Positions 34,797 to 46,606 of a stretch of DNA of 64,000 nucleotides are shown piece after piece; the stretch's first letter is position 1; the number at the start of each line of letters is the position of its first letter. Position numbers and translations under genes: made by a program. The notes below the pieces were generated by a model. That model was not told the DNA's origin and searched no databases. It saw nothing but the letters and a program-made list of their open reading frames with translations. Source of the DNA: Lepidodermella squamata (Eukaryota; Gastrotricha); NCBI GenBank assembly GCA_047495785.1, contig JBLDXI010000060.1:1-64000 (forward strand), read 5' to 3'.

Positions 34797-37700
34797 ATGA
34801 CGAAGCGATTTCTCATAACATTGAAGATCTTAATATTGGCGATCATCGCCAGGGTGTCAAGCTTTGGGTCCCCGTTACTCCTAGTGCCTTACAATCGTCA
34901 ATATGGCACGCGAAATCTTGCCAATGGGTCGAAGTCTTTCGTTATTGACGAAGATCACGCGCCGTCAGCTCGACCCATGGAACAATCAGGTCCGTTTGGT
35001 TACCTCGAAAGTGCTTATAGCACTTGGGAAAACATGTTGTCTACCTATGAATTGAACAAACGTTTCTTCAAAACCCGTCAGCTCACGCTGGCCTTGTTCT
35101 TCTTTACGTATGCCTCTTCACCATCGGTAACAACTGCGCCACGAGGCATCGTCAAGTTCGGTGATTACGATTTCACCTTGTACGTCAAGTTCTCAGTCGA
35201 CAATTTCAGTGTCGTAATCGGCGCGAAGCGCGACATGCAACTCATCTCTAAAAATATCGATAATGCATGGCAGCCGAGGAAATGGCACTTTCTAGCGATA
35301 GTTAGCTACAACAAATCTCACTTTTCAGTGTTCATGGGCATCGAGCCCAATTACGAACTCTTACAGCTAGCCACGCTTGGCATGCAGGCGTTTAACGAGC
35401 CGGGATATCATTCTGCTAAACTTTCAACAAAGTACATCCTTGAAGTTGGTTACCAAGATGTGGAACTCAATGAGCATCTTCAGGTACATTTTAGTATTAG
35501 CTATTAAAATTATTTCGGAACGAACTAAACTGAGTCCTCAGTCAATTTGGCAGGAAAATATCCATTCTTTCGTTCATTCTTTAGTCCATAATCGTCGCTA
35601 ATGTCGACATAACAGAAGGATTTTCTTGCTTTGTTTGCTACAACACTTCCCTCGACATCAATCAATTGGCTTCCATTGTCAACAGCTGTCGTAGCCTAAA
35701 CGAAGCATTGCTGTCGAAGCAAATAGGTTGTGCTAACTTGACTCGACTTGTTAAATTAACCAAATAATGCCTGTTCTAGTTCGAATAGTTGGAACTATGG
35801 TATACCATGGCGTCGACAGTTCACAAGATGTGGCTGACCAAAATAACCGACAGATTTTGACAACCAGTCGAGTGATCAAAGAACAGGTATGACAACGAAT
35901 TTAACTACAGTAACGTAAATACCGAATTGAAAGGCAGGAAAATAGACCTCCTAAGAGTCTGAGCCCTGTTTTGCATCGATCATGTCCAGGAGGGTATTAA
36001 AATTGTCCGGAAATGCCCTGCGTAAAAGGAAAGGCAATGATTCGGATTTTGCGGTAGCCGGTAGCATTACCTTGATAGATACCGTATTTGTTCCTATAGC
36101 AGCCTATAGCTACTAAAATTTCGACCTCGAAATTTTGATTTTGTGAAAAATAATTGTTGGCTAATCGTTTATTTTTGAGGTTTTCGAACCGACTTGACCC
36201 CTCAACCCTGGGCTACTATTAGGGATGGGCGATTGTTAGTGGATGGGCTACTATTGCAACAAATACGGTATTGTTCTCAGCATTAAACTCAGCATATACA
36301 TATTCCTAAATGAGAAATTGAGTAAGTAGAAATTAAGAATTTCGTCTTGATAAATATAGTTTCCGATTCAGTCGTAAATAACATGTAATATCTCGAGTCA
36401 AAGTATACACGTGCTGGCCATGTAATAACTCTGTATAACCCAGTTGAACGAAAACCTGAAAGGCGCTTCTCATGGAACACCGAACTCGCTCATATCAAAG
36501 TTGGAGAAGGGCAATGGCAACAGTTTAGTTGCAACGTTTGCCAGCATTATCGAGCGAGCATATCCTTTTGATGGCAATCTTAGCGAAGAGGCTGTGTTGA
36601 AGGAAATCGGCTTTTTGATAGCAAATAGCAACATCTCGCTTGCATCTGCAACTCAAGGTGAGTTTAGAAAGCTTTCGCATCCACCGCGTAATTAATGCTC
36701 ATATAATTTACAGCTGTGTCTATGCCCAGGTCCTTCTCGTTAGTTGGCTTCTGGCCTGTAACAACGTTTCATGGGTTCTATGATTTTGGTTCTCGCTGCC
36801 TGGCGAGCACCCCTTTGATTCAAAATCCTCCCAAAGGCGAAAGGTTATTTTCGTACGCTGGCGTGTGGTACAATGCTGAAGTTTTCGAAGTGGAGGATGT
36901 CAAGATACCAATGCGTTCTTCTTCGGGATTTACTTTGACCTTCTACTACCAAAGAAGCAAATTTTTCTCGGAAAAATGCGGGATAATTGAATTTCACCCG
37001 AATTCAATTAGCTTCGGATATCAGCATACCGATATATTAGTCATCAAATTACCTGGTTTTGTTATAACAGCACCCGGAATTTTCCCTGTATCGGAATGGA
37101 CCTTTGTAGGAATTGTTTTTTCCGTTGAGCAAAATACACCGTGGCTAACAATTTTCAACAATTTCACATCGGTGTTTACAGTAGAACAAGCACCGGGCGA
37201 TACTTCAGCTGCGAAATGGTGGTCTTCGGTGTCAGGATTTACCGTGGGCTCATCCAACGGATTCTCCTCCAACTGGACAATGGCGCATAATGCAATCGCA
37301 GGTTTGACGATTCACGAGAGTAAGCTGAGTCGGGACGAATTATTCGCTGTTCAAGATGCTATGCGCTACATCGTGTCTCGAACGACTTGTGGCCTAACCC
37401 TCTTGTATTATCCGCCAGTCATCGCTTCTCCTGTAACACAGCCAACCGATGCGAGAACTGGAGAATTTCCATTCATCGTCTATTCAAGCTCTTGCATTGG
37501 AATTGTGCTGTCCAACAGAGTGTTGATCACGAGTTCTTCCTGCGCAAAACTGCTCAATTCCTCACAGTTATCCGACAGTTTTAGTGGAGTCACCATAGCC
37601 CGTTTCAGAAAATCTTTCGAGAATTCAAATAACATTTGCCTACCAACTTGCTGCGAAGAAAACGTCCTATGGGACGATGATGCTTATGTCGTGGGGCTAC

Positions 37701-39391
37701 CCAGGCGTGACGCCGAATATGGCTACATTTCTGGCATATTGCTACCACAAACCAACTGTTCTAAAACTATCGATGAATCTCAACCAACAAACGGATCGGT
37801 GTTTTGCTTTGAAGCAAAATTTACGAACATCTCTCCATGTGATGTAATGCCTGGTTCTGCTTTGTTGCTTATAATTGATAGCAACAATGTAACGCAGCTG
37901 GGAAAGAGATTTGTCCTGGTAAGTCCTTGAACATCCAGATTCCAGATTAATCAATGAATATATCAATGTGTATTTGATTTCACATAGATTGGAATCTTCC
38001 TCAAGGAGCTCAACCCAAAATGCGAAGCTGGATTTCCCATCAAGTTTAGGAACGTCTATTCAATGATGGATAGAATAAAAACCACAGCTGGATGTCTTTC
38101 TGTCCCTGCTAACCAGCCCTGTCCTTACATTTATGAACTGAAAAATGACCCTGAGACTGGAGGGGAAGTAAATGAAGAGAAGCTGCCCGAATTCGGAACA
38201 ACAACGCCGATATTTGATCAGCAGAATTACACAGGTTTTCTTGAATCTAAGCTTCTTCGAGAAATTCCTATTTTTTCTGTCAAAATAGTCACACTAGTCG
38301 CAATTATTCTAGGCGTTCTGGCAATGATGGGGATAATCATCGTGATAAGTGTGGTGTTATACAGAAGGCGAACCAGGAAGTTTGTGAAAAGGCTCATCGT
38401 CATGCCATTTTCTCGCAACACTGCTGCTGCTTCAAACTACATTGAAGCAATTGCTGATTTAGCTAGCCTTTTGAAGGACGTGCCCGAGGCAGAACAACTA
38501 ATAGAGCAGTTCCAACCTATTAGCATCGATCCGGGCAGGATCCAGCTGCAAAATTACGTCGGAGAGGGGCAGTTCGGATCAGTTCATCGTGCCAGCCTCA
38601 GAGACACTGATGACAGTGAAATTGTGATCGCGATCAAGAGCGTCAAGCCAGGTTCTGTAACAAAGTTAACAGATTTCATGAAAGAGGCGCTTATCATGAA
38701 AGGATTTTCCCACCGTAACGTCCTAGCATTGATCGGAGTAGCGGCCCTCAACAGCCAACCATGCATCGTCGCTCCATTTATGGCTAAAGGCAGCCTGGAC
38801 CAATTTTTGAAGAAATCAGATGACGAATCAGATGAAAACACACTAATCGACTACTGCTTCCAAATTTGCCAAGGAATGGTCTACCTGTCCTCGAAAAACT
38901 GCCTGCATCGCGACCTCGCCTGTAGGAACGTTCTGGTCTCAGATGATTTTGTTTTGAAAATAAGTGACTTTGGAATGTCTCGCATCCTAGACAGCGATGA
39001 TGTTTATTACAAGCTGCACAACGGTGGCGGTAATTTGCTGATACCGATTCGATGGTACCCTCCCGAGTCTATCGAGCAAATGAAATTTGGACCAAAAAGC
39101 GATGTTTGGTGTTTCGGTGTAACTATGTGGGAGATATTTACCGGTAAATTGAATCGATTTCCACCAAAATAAACTTCAAACTTTGCTCGCGCAATAGGAT
39201 GTAAATCGATTCCGTATGGAGGATTGGCTACTTCTGCAGTCGTTGTCCGAATCACGACTGGTGAAGTGCTGGAAAAGCCGCCGAAATGTTCCGAACTGTT
39301 TTACGAGAAAGTCATGAAGAAATGCTGGCGAGAGCTGGCGAAAGATCGTCCATCATTTCAAGAACTCGAAGAAATGATTCAACAGCCTTAA
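34797..39391 (+). CDS. Receptor tyrosine kinase with LamG-like and inactive trypsin-like ectodomains
   Basis: Seven exons join in phase: 34797-35483, 35585-35726, 35780-35886, 36444-36657, 36714-37918, 37988-39143, 39198-39391. Signal peptide, LamG/ConA-like domain 1, a Cys-bearing linker, LamG-like domain 2 (about 36740-37390), then a chymotrypsin-fold domain (about 37440-38090). The last shows GIVLSNRVLITSSSCA in place of the His motif, NICLP, a C-terminal GIF..C segment, and CDVMPGSALL where active proteases have the GDSGGP motif, so His and Ser are lost. A single helix (about 38280-38360) and basic stop-transfer follow. The kinase is complete: GEGQFGSVH, AIKSVK, HRDLACRN, DFGMSR, a VYYK activation loop, and a C-lobe completed by exon 7. 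It should phosphorylate Tyr on partners after ligand binding. Intron 3 hosts a MITE. The exon 2 donor (GTTGTG) is the weakest junction. Confidence 0.8.
36082..36268. mobile_element. TA-flanked MITE, copy 2, inside a kinase-gene intron
   Basis: Same family as 9489-9675: ends CCGTATTTGTTC and its complement, flanked by TA (36080-36081, 36269-36270), and an internal block GACTTGACCCCTCAACCC shared exactly. It lies in intron 3 of the receptor tyrosine kinase gene. Confidence 0.78.
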
Positions 39392-39772
39392 ATGGCTAAT
39401 CCAAAAGACGCGTTGATCTATATTCAATAATTTGTTGTGAATGAGATTGTTTTGTTTTTGATTGTTTTGTTTAAAATTTTGATTTATTTTGATGTAGAGC
39501 GTTCTTACATTTTCACCGCTTAGGCTCAAATTCAAAAAGAGCTGTTTCATAAAGATAGAGGCTATTGTCTGCTGGATATTTTTGTGTTAGGAATAACCGG
39601 TTAAGAGCTTTGTTTTGTTCACTTATTGCCGGCTTTAGTAGTTTCGAGTCGCATGATAATGAACACATCTTGACGTATTATTAAAAGACTTTATTCATGC
39701 AGTGTATAGTAAAATTCATGTGAAAAATTTCTATTTTTTTATAAGCAGTACCATGCATACTTATCATGCCTT
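39392..39772. other. Intergenic region
   Basis: AT-rich 3' flank of the kinase gene, up to the TIR element. No gene seen. Confidence 0.4.
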
Positions 39773-40723
39773 AAGGTGGGTTCACTAATGTGCGACAGGT
39801 ACGACAAGTGTCGTACCGTCGCATGCGACTGTCGCAGCTCTGTCGCATCAAATCCGCGGACGACAGCCGAGGGATAGTCACAGTCGTATGCGCACAAAAC
39901 AATGACACGCGCGGGCGCTGAGACAGTGTCGCGCGCGGCTGATTTTTATATGAAAGGAAACCAAATTTGCAAAAAACTTGTCCAACTAAGTTTTTAACCA
40001 GAAAAATCGTTATTTTCGACATCAGTTACCCCATTTCCGCGTATTTTCATCGAAATTTGATAATTTTAATTATTTTCACCTAGCACGGCACCACCTCGCG
40101 GATTATTGAGGGCGCTAACAACTTTTTTATTTAAATTTATTAAGGAAGAAATTCGTAGTCATTTGATAGAGAATTGTTTCAGTTTTAATTTGGTATAAAA
40201 GCCGCCATTGTTTTCGAAATTAGATTTTTGACATTTTAGTGCGCGCGGCCACCGTTTTGTTAAAAATTTTGATGTGGTGTTTCGCGCCTTAGAGTAATAG
40301 TGCGTTGTCTATTCCTCCAGGTTTCGCGCACAAGTCCACTGTTATACTTCGATTGCGCGCTTGAAGTGGACCGAACTAGGACGTTGTTTTACCTGCTGTC
40401 GGACGATTCTAAGCTGTCGTGTCGCACACGCGAAATTCCACCAAAATCGCGCGTGCGATGCGACAGGCCAGGTCCATGCGACAAAATCCTTTGTTTGAGT
40501 GCGCGCGCCCTAGTCGAATCTTGTCGCACGTGCACATTGTTCTCTGACTAGCGTTTATGAACACTCGGCGCGACTGTCGTACGAAACGCTGATGCGACGG
40601 TACGACGCGCGACAACGTCGGATAGTATATGATATATGAACAACGATTTTCGCACCCGACAGTGCGACGGTCGTATGCGAAATATTCGTATCCGAAAATT
40701 CGCACATTAGTGAATCCACCTTT
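39773..40723. mobile_element. Non-autonomous TIR transposon rich in TGTCGCA/GTACGAC motifs
   Basis: The ends AAGGTGGGTTCACTAATGTG (39773) and, inverted, AAGGTGGATTCACTAATGTG (ending 40723) form a TIR of about 23 bp. Just inside, both ends are packed with CGACAG, TGTCGCA and GTACGAC words in inverted arrangement. The centre is AT-rich and non-coding. A TTAA at the left edge and TTTA at the right could be a mutated TTAA target duplication (piggyBac-like), but this is uncertain. Short ORFs inside are by-products of the GC-rich ends. Confidence 0.72.
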
Positions 40724-40748
40724 ATTTTACAGCTCTAAAATACAAGTA

Positions 40749-42302
40749 CTACCATAGGTTGAAACATCTGGTTCCGATTTCGATCGCTCCTCGCGATCGC
40801 AGCAGATCAGCTGCTTCGTTCCTATTCTCACATAAAGCCTGGTCGAGAGGTGCACGGCCATAATTATCTACGACGTCCATCTTTGCACCTACATCGAGCA
40901 AAAGTCGAATAACCTGAACGTTCCCTTTCGAGGCCGCAATATGCAATGCCGTCTTTCCGTCGACATTTCTGACTTCAAACGAGGCTTTCCGTTCTAGCAG
41001 TAGCCTCACAACCTCGACCTGCTCTGCGTTAGCCGCATGCATCAACGCTGTCCAATTTCCATTATCCAAGGAGTCGATTGGCGCATTTCGGTCGAGCAGC
41101 AGTTGGACAATTTCGACGTAGCCACGAAGAGCAGCCCGGATCAACGGCGTGTACCCAAAGAAATTATCCCTATCATCGAGCCTCGCCTTGCGGTCAAGCA
41201 GCAGTCGAACAACCTCGAGATGCCCAAAGTCGGTCGCAGCCATCAGCGCCGTGTAATTATCACTCATCGCGGCATCGATCACGGCGTTGTGGTCGAGAAA
41301 CAGCCGAACAACTTCGGCATGGCCATTCTCGGCAGCTAGAATCAGCGGCGTATTCGCATTGACATCAGCACCGCGATCCAGATACAGCTGAGCGATTGCA
41401 AGCCGCTGGTTGCGTTGTTGATCACCACACTGCAGCAAACGGTGTAACAGCGTAAGATTAACAATCGTGACAAAAATGCGCCTGCAAGATCCGGATTCGT
41501 TAGGATTGCGCCAGTTCGGGTTGAAGTTGCCGCCGCTAATTGTGTCGATCTCAGCTACGATTCGCCGCACTTGCTCAACGTCAGCGATCCGGCCCGTTGC
41601 ATTCCACAACTCAAGATACTGCTCGACAATGAAATTAAAATCTTGACAAATATGATTTTGGAGTTCAGCTCACCAGTTGCAGCTCTGAAATGCATTCGCC
41701 AAGCTGCGACCACGTTGCGTTTTCAAGGCACTTAACAATTGTGTCTCCGCGTGGCATAAATTTCCGGTTGCAGGTTATGTTCCGAATGGCTCCTATGATT
41801 GACGGGCCTGAATTCACGAATCCGCCATCTATCGAAATGGGTTGTCCACAGTCTGAAGTAACAAATCGTAACAAGATCAACAACTCAAAGCAGTGCCTTC
41901 GTTTTTCTAATATTTTTCTATAGATATAAATTTGAAATTGTGAAATGGAGATGACTATCCAAAAGCCTAAAATTCCGCCACTTCGCTTCTTGTTGCCTGA
42001 GGACATATTTACTTACCTGTTGGATTACAGCTGCCGTTTATCATTGGGTGGAAGGGTGGTAGGCATGTCGCATTAGTAACGGAGGAGGAGTACGAATAGC
42101 CGGAGTTGCATTTTACACTCACCATCTCGCCAATCCCCATTACAGCCCCAGGACTCACAACTTTGTCAGTATCTTCTAAGGTTACAAATCCTCCAGGGAC
42201 TTTCGGCACGATGCATGACTGCTGGAGACCGGATGATCTCGCTAGATCTTGCGCAAGAACTCCTTTGGAAATGAGTATAACAAACGTGATGAGAAGTCGC
42301 AT
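40749..42302 (-). CDS. Predicted secreted sushi-sushi-ankyrin fusion protein
   Basis: Three exons (42302-42017, 41852-41674, 41618-40749) join in phase to 444 aa. Exon 1: signal peptide (MRLLITFVILISKGVLA) and sushi domain 1 (four Cys with GYSY and C-terminal GSC). Exon 2: sushi domain 2 (DCGQPI...GGFVNSG...CLENATWS..GEC). Exon 3: a short linker and about six ankyrin repeats (GHAEVVRLFLD, GHLEVVRLLLD, GYVEIVQLLLD and so on), ending in a stop at 40749. The ankyrin frame has no ATG between its upstream stop and the repeats, which supports splicing to exon 2. I see no transmembrane segment between the halves. Ankyrin repeats are normally intracellular, so a secreted ankyrin protein is unusual. 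Alternatives are two separate genes with an unseen first ankyrin exon, or a retained fusion. Confidence 0.6.
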
Positions 42303-42781
42303 TTTAGAAGTTATTTCAAGAAAGCAAGCGTGGTTACAGTTCAGAACCGGAGACTTACACATCATGTTTTTATCCGCTGTTAAACTCGCCTATACGTGTG
42401 GCGTGTTTTTTCTTCAGCTATTGTTTAAGGTTGATTCATTAGGATGATGATTCATCAGTAGATCCTAGTGTTAGGATGTTGATTATTTTGTTGATCCTCG
42501 TGTCCCAGACTCGAGTCTGCAGCATATCTAATTCACAGTTGAAAGAATAAGTAATTCTTTATTAAGGGCTTCAAGTTGATATTAATGAACGAAAAATGAG
42601 CTGGCTCTAGGAAACAAAAATGAAAATGAAAAAAGGTGGACTGTGTTCCAGTACACCTTTTTCATTTTTATTTTATTGTGCTGTTAATGGATGTTCAAGG
42701 ACAACTAAAAAGGTTTTCCGTTCGTTCATTCAACAACTCGCCTATTTTCCTACATTCCGTCATCCCACTCAAGTCCCGTTT
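42303..42781. other. Intergenic region
   Basis: Upstream of the sushi-ankyrin gene and downstream of gene D. No gene recognised. Confidence 0.4.
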
Positions 42782-45525
42782 TTAGAGGGAAAGAATTGTC
42801 ATCAAGAATAAACAAGCAACAGTTTGATTCAATGCACAAGCAGAGTTAGGCGTTTGAACTCTGGGCTTGCTTGGTTCAGTTTTAGCATCAAGCGGCGGCT
42901 GAACAGATGGTGGGAGAGGCGTTGGCCCATTCACTCGAACCAAAGAGACTTGTCCCAAACGAGTGGTAGGAAGCCCTTCTGCCATATCAACCGTGCTTTC
43001 CTTCAGCTTATTAACAGCTACTTCAACTTTGGCCGCTATTTGATCTTCAGTCAGCTGAGTCAAACTCCTCAGAGCAACGATATAATCCGCTATAATGCTT
43101 CCTTTCCTGAACCCTACAATCGTGAAGGTTGTTATAGCCCAGCCATTAGCTGTAGCCACTTGATTCATAATCTTTTGGATACCGGGTGAAATGTAAGTTG
43201 CAAGAGCTTGGAATACGGCTGAACTCGGGTCATTCAAGGACGGATCCCAAGGATCACTAGTAACATCGAGCCAAATATCAGGTATCGTCAAATTGTCCCC
43301 AGTTATGCTCAGATTCATAAAGAGCTCGTACTTGAAAGGCAAAGCTGGGTAAGGATCCGCTGTAGTGGCCACCGCTGTAGATCGGAACGATGTTGTTGCT
43401 GATGGTGAGGCAGTAGACGTCGGGGTACAGACAGAAGTTCCATTACTCATATAAAACTTGGCCTGGTAGAAGTATATCGGCGGAATATCAGCGGCAAGGG
43501 TGTATGGTAAATCAGCCGCAATGCCATATCGCAGGTATTGGGTGATACAGCTAAAATCGGTCACGTTTCTTTGAATGACCCGCACAGCTCTGTCAGCTCT
43601 TTGCACGAAAACGTAGAAGGAGTTGCCTGCTTTTTCGATAATCACAACTTCAGGCTTGAAGGCTAGTGCTGCAGATGTTTCCAGAGAAATTTTCGCATTG
43701 CTAACGGGATCTCGGGAGTTGAAGGTCATTTGCTTCGTACTGAGATCATACCGCACTGAAATCCCGAAGAAATTTGTATCGTTCACGTTTAACGGTCTAT
43801 TTTTGAAATCTCCAACATCGAGTTCAACGGTTAATTTGTCAGCTACAACATAAAACTCGGCAATGCCACCATCCCCGTCCGCAAACACTTGAAATTCGAT
43901 GCGCCAATCTTCTTTTGAATTCATGAACTGCAAAAACGCCTAATTAATTGATGATTCACCGAATCTCTACATACTCTGTAGGACCAGACGGAGCCTTGTT
44001 GACCGACAAATGCCAGCCTCATAGAGAGTCCAGCCTCGGTATGTGTCGCAGCTCCGCGGAGATAGAGTTTATCTTTCGTTAGTAAGTTCAATTATTTTTG
44101 AAGGGAAAGCCTCGCAAACTCACGATTGTTGGCGATGCTTGATGATTTCGCCGCGTCATATTGCCACACTGTGTCGGGGACAGCTTTGATTTTTGGAGAG
44201 ACGGTAGATATCGCTGGAGGATAGCAATATATATGGTTTTGACATGAAATTCAAAAATATTTAGAACACACTCATCATGCAATGCCGATACAAAATTTCA
44301 GCTGATTTCTCGTCAACATGCGCGGTATTGAAGATACTGATGCATGCGATTCGCGCATTCGGGCTTCCGAACTCGCCCTGGTTCCTGAAACAGAAAAACT
44401 AGAAACTAGAATTTACGGGGATCCAATAGTCAAACCTATGGCCAATATACAAATCCGAGGTAGCAGAAGAGTTGAAACTCCAGTCGCTGACAACAGATCT
44501 GAAGGTCGTGTACGAAGTAGTGCCTCCAGCCATGTTTACAACTGCTAGTTTTGCGTTACCAATAGCTATCAAGCAATACGTCCAAGTATTAGGATCCGTC
44601 AACGGGGCTCTATAAATGTCATTGTATCGGTGGATGATAAGCTCATTCGCTTCATATCGTACAGCGACATTGTTGAGCCCCGAATTATCGATGCTGATCA
44701 ACCAACTGTAAGCGCTTGTTTTAAACAGGAAACCCATCGACCAGCTTTGCCCGCCAACCCCAGTCAATTGTTTGCCATAGACGTAGTCTGAATCTGTGGT
44801 GCCAAGAATCAACCCGGTCATAGGAAAATCTCCAGTTGGAGTCTCAATGCTCATTCTCCCAGAAACTTGCATATCAAGTAATTTTCCAATAGGTGTACTG
44901 AAGTTCGTATCGTATGTGAGCGGTCTAAAAACGACGAGTGATGAAGGGCTGAATACCAAAGGCTGGCCACATGTTGAATTTCCGAGGCTCGGTAACCAAT
45001 TGCCGTTTAAACATGTTATCTCTTTGTAATACCCATTGTAACAGATTGTTCGAAACACCATCAACGCCGGCTTGTCGTTATTCTGAGCTGGGTATATACC
45101 GCTCCATTTGCCATTGGAGGAGCTGATGAGGTTGCCAGCTGTTACCACCTGGAAACCACCTTTACAAGTTTTGTTGTAAACCCCATCGTTGCCTAATTGA
45201 GAATTTATATAATATGCCCATTAAGTATACATATCACATTGAAATATTTCTTACTGAATTCACTGCAAGATGGCGTATTTCGGGACCACTTTCGATTGTC
45301 CATGCATTTTAGTGCACTGAAGTTTGGCGAAGAGGTGCAGCTCAGTTTAATCTCAGTTCCAACGTAGAACGATCGATTAGTAGCTATGTTGAAGGGCACG
45401 TAGGTGTAGCGCAATGCCAGGCTGAAAACGCCCGACATTCGAGCATCATTTACAGCTGTCCATTGACACTGCTCAACAGCCGTGGAGAAGCTAACACTCA
45501 GAATCACGAAAACCAAGCTAAGCAT
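42782..45525 (-). CDS. Sushi-LamG-SEA surface protein, gene D
   Basis: Six exons (45525-45255, 45192-44436, 44384-44272, 44213-44124, 44072-43975, 43939-42782) give 828 aa, with exon lengths and phases the same as gene C apart from the last exon. Signal peptide (MLSLVFVILSVSFSTA), sushi-like module, second Cys module (EITCLNGNWLPS), LamG-like 1, linker, LamG-like 2, a short Thr/Ser linker (SASPSATTS), SEA domain with RKGSII and LRSLTQLTE, and a hydrophobic C-terminus. It clearly arose with gene C by tandem duplication, although the kinase and sushi-ankyrin genes now lie between them. Extracellular, probably GPI-anchored. Confidence 0.8.
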
Positions 45526-45769
45526 GTTCGTTTCAGGATTGTCTAGTAAAAGCCGTCTCGCGGTTTACACGCCTATGATTGATTTTTCCATCGAAGTGGC
45601 ATTCTCATTATATCCTCATTTTAATTGCTTTATTTTAATTGGAATATTTTTTAAATGACATTGAGCGTTTGTGGAACGTAGAACTATTGAAAAAGTAGGA
45701 TTTCGAGTGAATCTTTATTTGATGACTATAAGTATTTTAGGTGAGACAAAAATGCAGAAATGCGAGTTA

Positions 45770-46115
45770 TCATTCGCCTCTGAGAATTTGCCTCGCGAGC
45801 ATTTGAGCCCAGATGTAGAAGCCAACTTGGTTGTTACACACAGCACGGGAGCCCAGCATTTCTATGCAACGAGCCATGCGACGCCGTTGCATCTCTTCTC
45901 GCTGAAGGCGGTACAGTTTAGCCAGACCTACAGCATCATTGTTTCGAACTAATATCTCGACCACGGTTTCTTAGGAAAAAATTGAAATAAAGCTATGCAG
46001 TGGAGAGATTTGGTTGAAACTTACTTAACTGATCCAAATCCGAGAATTGCGAGGCGGAATATTTTGCTAACAAGAAGAGAACGACTAGAAAGATTTTGTG
46101 GGCAAATGGAGCCAT
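45770..46115 (-). CDS. Small secreted protein, two exons
   Basis: Exon 1 (46115-46025) encodes MAPFAHKIFLVVLFLLAKYS, a strong signal peptide. A 55-nt GT-AG intron in phase 1 leads to exon 2 (45969-45770). The mature chain is about 75 residues, basic, with two cysteines and an alternating amphipathic pattern (LAKLYRLQREEMQRRRMARC). Total 96 aa. Exon 1 is too short to stand out as an ORF; it was found because its splice phase completes exon 2. No family recognised. It could be a peptide hormone precursor or an effector-like secreted protein. Confidence 0.5.
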
Positions 46116-46606
46116 TGGGAATGGTTATGAATCGAATAGGTTTATGAAAAGGGTTGAGATATTACCTAGATTACTAGCTTAAATCAGGCTTACACAAGTG
46201 CGGGTGTCCTAATAACTGTATCGCGTTTTGGTCACTCTGTAGTATCACGTGGGAGGATTGCGTTACGAAAAACGCAAACTTTTTTACGACTCTGTCCTCG
46301 CGTACTCATTTCCACTCAAATTATACTAGGTTCTAGGTTATTCGAGTCTGAAAATCGATAATCAGTGTGCGAAGTAGAATTCTGAAGCTGGGATGTTTTG
46401 AAGTCGAAGAAACCCCATGAACTTATCCGACCCTGGCTGACCATCCTATTCATCCTTTTTATTGTGCTAACCTTGAGTAACAACTTTCTTCTTTTTGTAA
46501 CAAACACTTAATTTAAAAAAAACATAGCAGATATTTAGAAAGCTTAGTGAAACAGTACAAGTAAACCCATAACTTTAATTATACAAATGAAAATAGAAGT
46601 TGAAGT

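Noticed and set aside
41037-41362. Plus-strand ORFs over the ankyrin repeats
   Set aside because: Antisense open frames caused by repetitive ankyrin codons.
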